A stretch of DNA of 64,000 bases from Paracoccus sp. SCSIO 75233. Lineage in GTDB: Bacteria; Pseudomonadota; Alphaproteobacteria; Rhodobacterales; Rhodobacteraceae. The stretch is from positions 3,203,189 through 3,267,188 of the forward strand of contig NZ_CP115757.1 of NCBI RefSeq assembly GCF_027912675.1, given 5' to 3'. Below, one piece after another: positions 63,825 through 64,000 of the stretch. Position numbers and translations under genes: made by a program. The first letter of the stretch is position 1. Every line of letters starts with the position of its first letter. The notes under the pieces were generated by a model. That model saw nothing but the letters and a program-made list of their open reading frames with translations, was not told the DNA's origin and ran no database searches.

Positions 63825-64000
63825 AACGCTTTGTTTCAGCTTCGTTCCGGGTCAAGCGCATGTAATTCAAAGAAAATAATGCAACCCTATGGAATTTAAA
63901 AGGGATTGGTTAACCCGTCCCGGATTCGCTCTTGTAATATTTCTGTCAAGCGAGAAGAACAGTTGCGAGGTAGGGGTGCTGCGGATAGCTTCCATAAAGC
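63825..64000 (+). promoter_or_regulatory. Likely promoter and leader region of dnaA (gene itself beyond the window)
   Basis: AT-rich relative to the rest, with the palindrome GGTTAACC near 63908, a GATTC site (63923-63927; a GANTC motif used by CcrM methylase) and no open frame. No TTATCCACA-type DnaA box was found. In related bacteria dnaA follows rpsT, so this is probably its control region. Confidence 0.5.

Overview
The window is chromosomal DNA of a GC-rich alphaproteobacterium, most likely order Rhodobacterales (Rhodobacter/Paracoccus-like). The support is a tolQRAB-pal-cpoB-tilS-ftsH run, a CenR-type response regulator, a DUF1674/SdhAF4-type small protein, a DUF3035 (BamF-like) lipoprotein, divergent metF/metR, and a right end (mutM, ubiE-ubiB, enoyl-CoA hydratase, rpsT) of the kind found just upstream of dnaA in this group. 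There are no rRNA or tRNA genes, insertion sequences, prophage genes or CRISPR arrays that I can see.

Layout. 1-1 kb: start of ribA and divergent cenR-like regulator. 1.2-3.9 kb: two tandem AT-richer genes for secreted-type Hint (hedgehog/intein) proteins. 4.2-9.6 kb: MFS transporter, xth, a cnoX/LonN/Trm112 operon, ubiquinone hydroxylase. 9.7-15.9 kb: amidase, dapC-like aminotransferase, ftsK, a Zn-protease-like gene. 16-21.4 kb: a complete branched-chain amino acid type ABC operon (minus strand) ending with an aspartate-semialdehyde dehydrogenase homologue that has lost its catalytic Cys and His. 21.6-27.4 kb: third Hint protein, VOC and DUF1428 proteins, HxlR regulator, ornithine-type decarboxylase. 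27.7-31.9 kb: DUF2235 hydrolase, metF/metR, suhB, ybgC. 31.9-41.1 kb: Tol-Pal operon, tilS, ftsH. 41.1-48.5 kb: small membrane ORF, chorismate mutase, folD, rsmB, heparinase-like gene, purH, lspA, DUF3035 lipoprotein. 48.6-59.3 kb: M16 protease pair, mutL, DUF3775, HDAC-like gene, xseB-ispA-dxs, VIT family, SH3 protein. 59.3-64 kb: ubiB-ubiE, mutM, enoyl-CoA hydratase, rpsT and the region leading to dnaA.

Functionally most of the window is housekeeping: envelope integrity (Tol-Pal, LspA, BamF-like, CenR), division and chromosome segregation (FtsK), repair (Xth, MutL, MutM, XseB), isoprenoid/ubiquinone supply (IspA, Dxs, UbiB, UbiE, UbiH-type) and one-carbon/purine metabolism (MetF, FolD, PurH). 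The accessory signal lies in the three Hint genes, the degenerate dehydrogenase after the liv operon, two 11-bp-phased repeat arrays placed upstream of unusual genes, and a 26-residue membrane ORF convergent with ftsH.
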